Shown here: positions 5,833-5,865 of the stretch, in pieces
Numbering within the stretch: the stretch's first letter is position 1
How the letters are laid out: every line of letters starts with the position of its first letter
Assembly: GCA_900772445.1 (NCBI GenBank)
Contig: CAAHEL010000022.1
Coordinates: forward strand, 1-5,865
Direction: 5' to 3'
DNA from: Bacilli bacterium
GTDB taxonomy: Bacteria > Bacillota_I > Bacilli_A > RF39 > UBA660
DNA: 5,865 nucleotides
Made by a program: the position numbers and the translations under genes
The notes under the pieces: model-generated
The model's input: the letters and a program-made list of their open reading frames with translations, nothing else
The model's database searches: none
Told to the model about the DNA's origin: nothing

Positions 5833-5844
5833 AGTATCTAGAAA
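5797..5844 (+). repeat. Direct repeat of 10 bases (TATCTAGAAA) spanning the terminator
   Basis: TATCTAGAAA occurs at 5797-5806, as the end of the terminator's left arm and its loop, and again at 5835-5844, running into the AAAGG SD of the next gene. The right arm TAGATA (5807-5812) can therefore pair with either copy's TATCTA. The second pairing would form next to the downstream SD. Confidence 0.7.
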
Positions 5845-5855
5845 GGTTGTGTTAT

Positions 5856-5865
5856 ATGGATAATA
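5856..5865 (+). CDS. Start of an unidentified gene, cut by the window edge
   Basis: ATG GAT AAT begins 9 bases after AAAGG (5842-5846), a proper SD distance. Only three full codons (M-D-N) are visible, so the product cannot be named. The space between the terminator's T-tract and the SD is too short for a convincing promoter; TAGTAT at 5832-5837 is a poor -10 with no -35. It is probably transcribed from the promoter at 5619-5647 through the terminator. Confidence 0.5.

Larger units (their letters stand above)
5654..5855 (+). promoter_or_regulatory. Candidate structured attenuation leader upstream of the gene at 5856
   Basis: The proposed transcript contains, in order, a stem of 11 bp (5675-5685 with 5729-5739, one G-U pair) whose core TCCCTCTTA / TAAGAGGGA is a perfect inverted repeat of 9. 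Inside it is a small hairpin TTAACT-CCA-AGTTAA (5710-5724). A strong terminator follows at 5786-5832, then 23 bases to the next ATG. The first stem covers the SD edge and first base of the small ORF's start codon. A competing pairing exists: GGATAATT (5735-5742) can pair with GATTATCT (5794-5801), the left arm of the terminator, in 8 bp with two G-U pairs. Segment 5737-5739 is shared with the first stem, so the two states exclude each other in part. No T-box or known riboswitch signature was recognised. Regulatory function is inferred from layout only. Confidence 0.4.

Noticed and set aside
5654..5855. T-box or other known riboswitch class in the plus-strand leader
   Set aside because: I see no T-box antiterminator sequence (GGTGG-ACCGCG type) and no consensus of the common riboswitch classes by eye; an Rfam search would decide.
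1..5865. CRISPR array, insertion sequence, tRNA or rRNA gene
   Set aside because: No regularly spaced repeats, transposase motifs, terminal inverted repeats or tRNA cloverleaf sequence was found on either strand.

Overview
The window is very AT-rich, uses standard TGG for Trp, and ends every readable gene with TAA or TAG. Its genes read as those of a low-GC Bacillota or Mycoplasmatota-type bacterium, perhaps a compact gut Bacilli lineage. This placement is inferred from base composition, Shine-Dalgarno (SD) strength and protein motifs, not from a phylogenetic marker.

Most of the window is coded on the minus strand. From right to left, an operon of three tightly packed genes starts at an extended -10 promoter near 5431: gltX (glutamyl-tRNA synthetase), cysS (cysteinyl-tRNA synthetase) and a membrane-anchored zinc metallopeptidase of the YugP type. 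Gaps are 12 and 8 bases, and each downstream SD overlaps the upstream stop codon. The operon ends in an intrinsic terminator with a GAAA tetraloop whose stem contains the peptidase stop codon. A separate promoter immediately beyond it drives a class I adenylate-forming enzyme, an acyl-CoA or acyl-AMP ligase-like protein. This gene has its own probable terminator, and the promoter and SD of yet another minus-strand gene lie at the left edge.

The right end is the least ordinary part. Divergent from gltX, a plus-strand promoter (5619-5647) gives a roughly 200-base transcript segment. It contains an 11-bp stem closing over the SD edge and start codon of a 42-codon, very basic small ORF, then a strong hairpin plus T6 terminator that swallows the small ORF's stop codon. 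Only 23 bases later comes the start codon of a new gene with its own SD but no convincing promoter. A 10-base direct repeat spans the terminator, one copy inside it and one running into the downstream SD. This is the layout of a transcription-attenuation leader (leader peptide or riboswitch-like). No T-box or other recognised class signature is seen, so it is the best candidate here for something undescribed.

Functionally, gltX and cysS charge tRNAs for translation. The peptidase is a probable membrane protease of unknown substrate, and the adenylate-forming enzyme activates a carboxylic acid. No pathway clearly joins all four.
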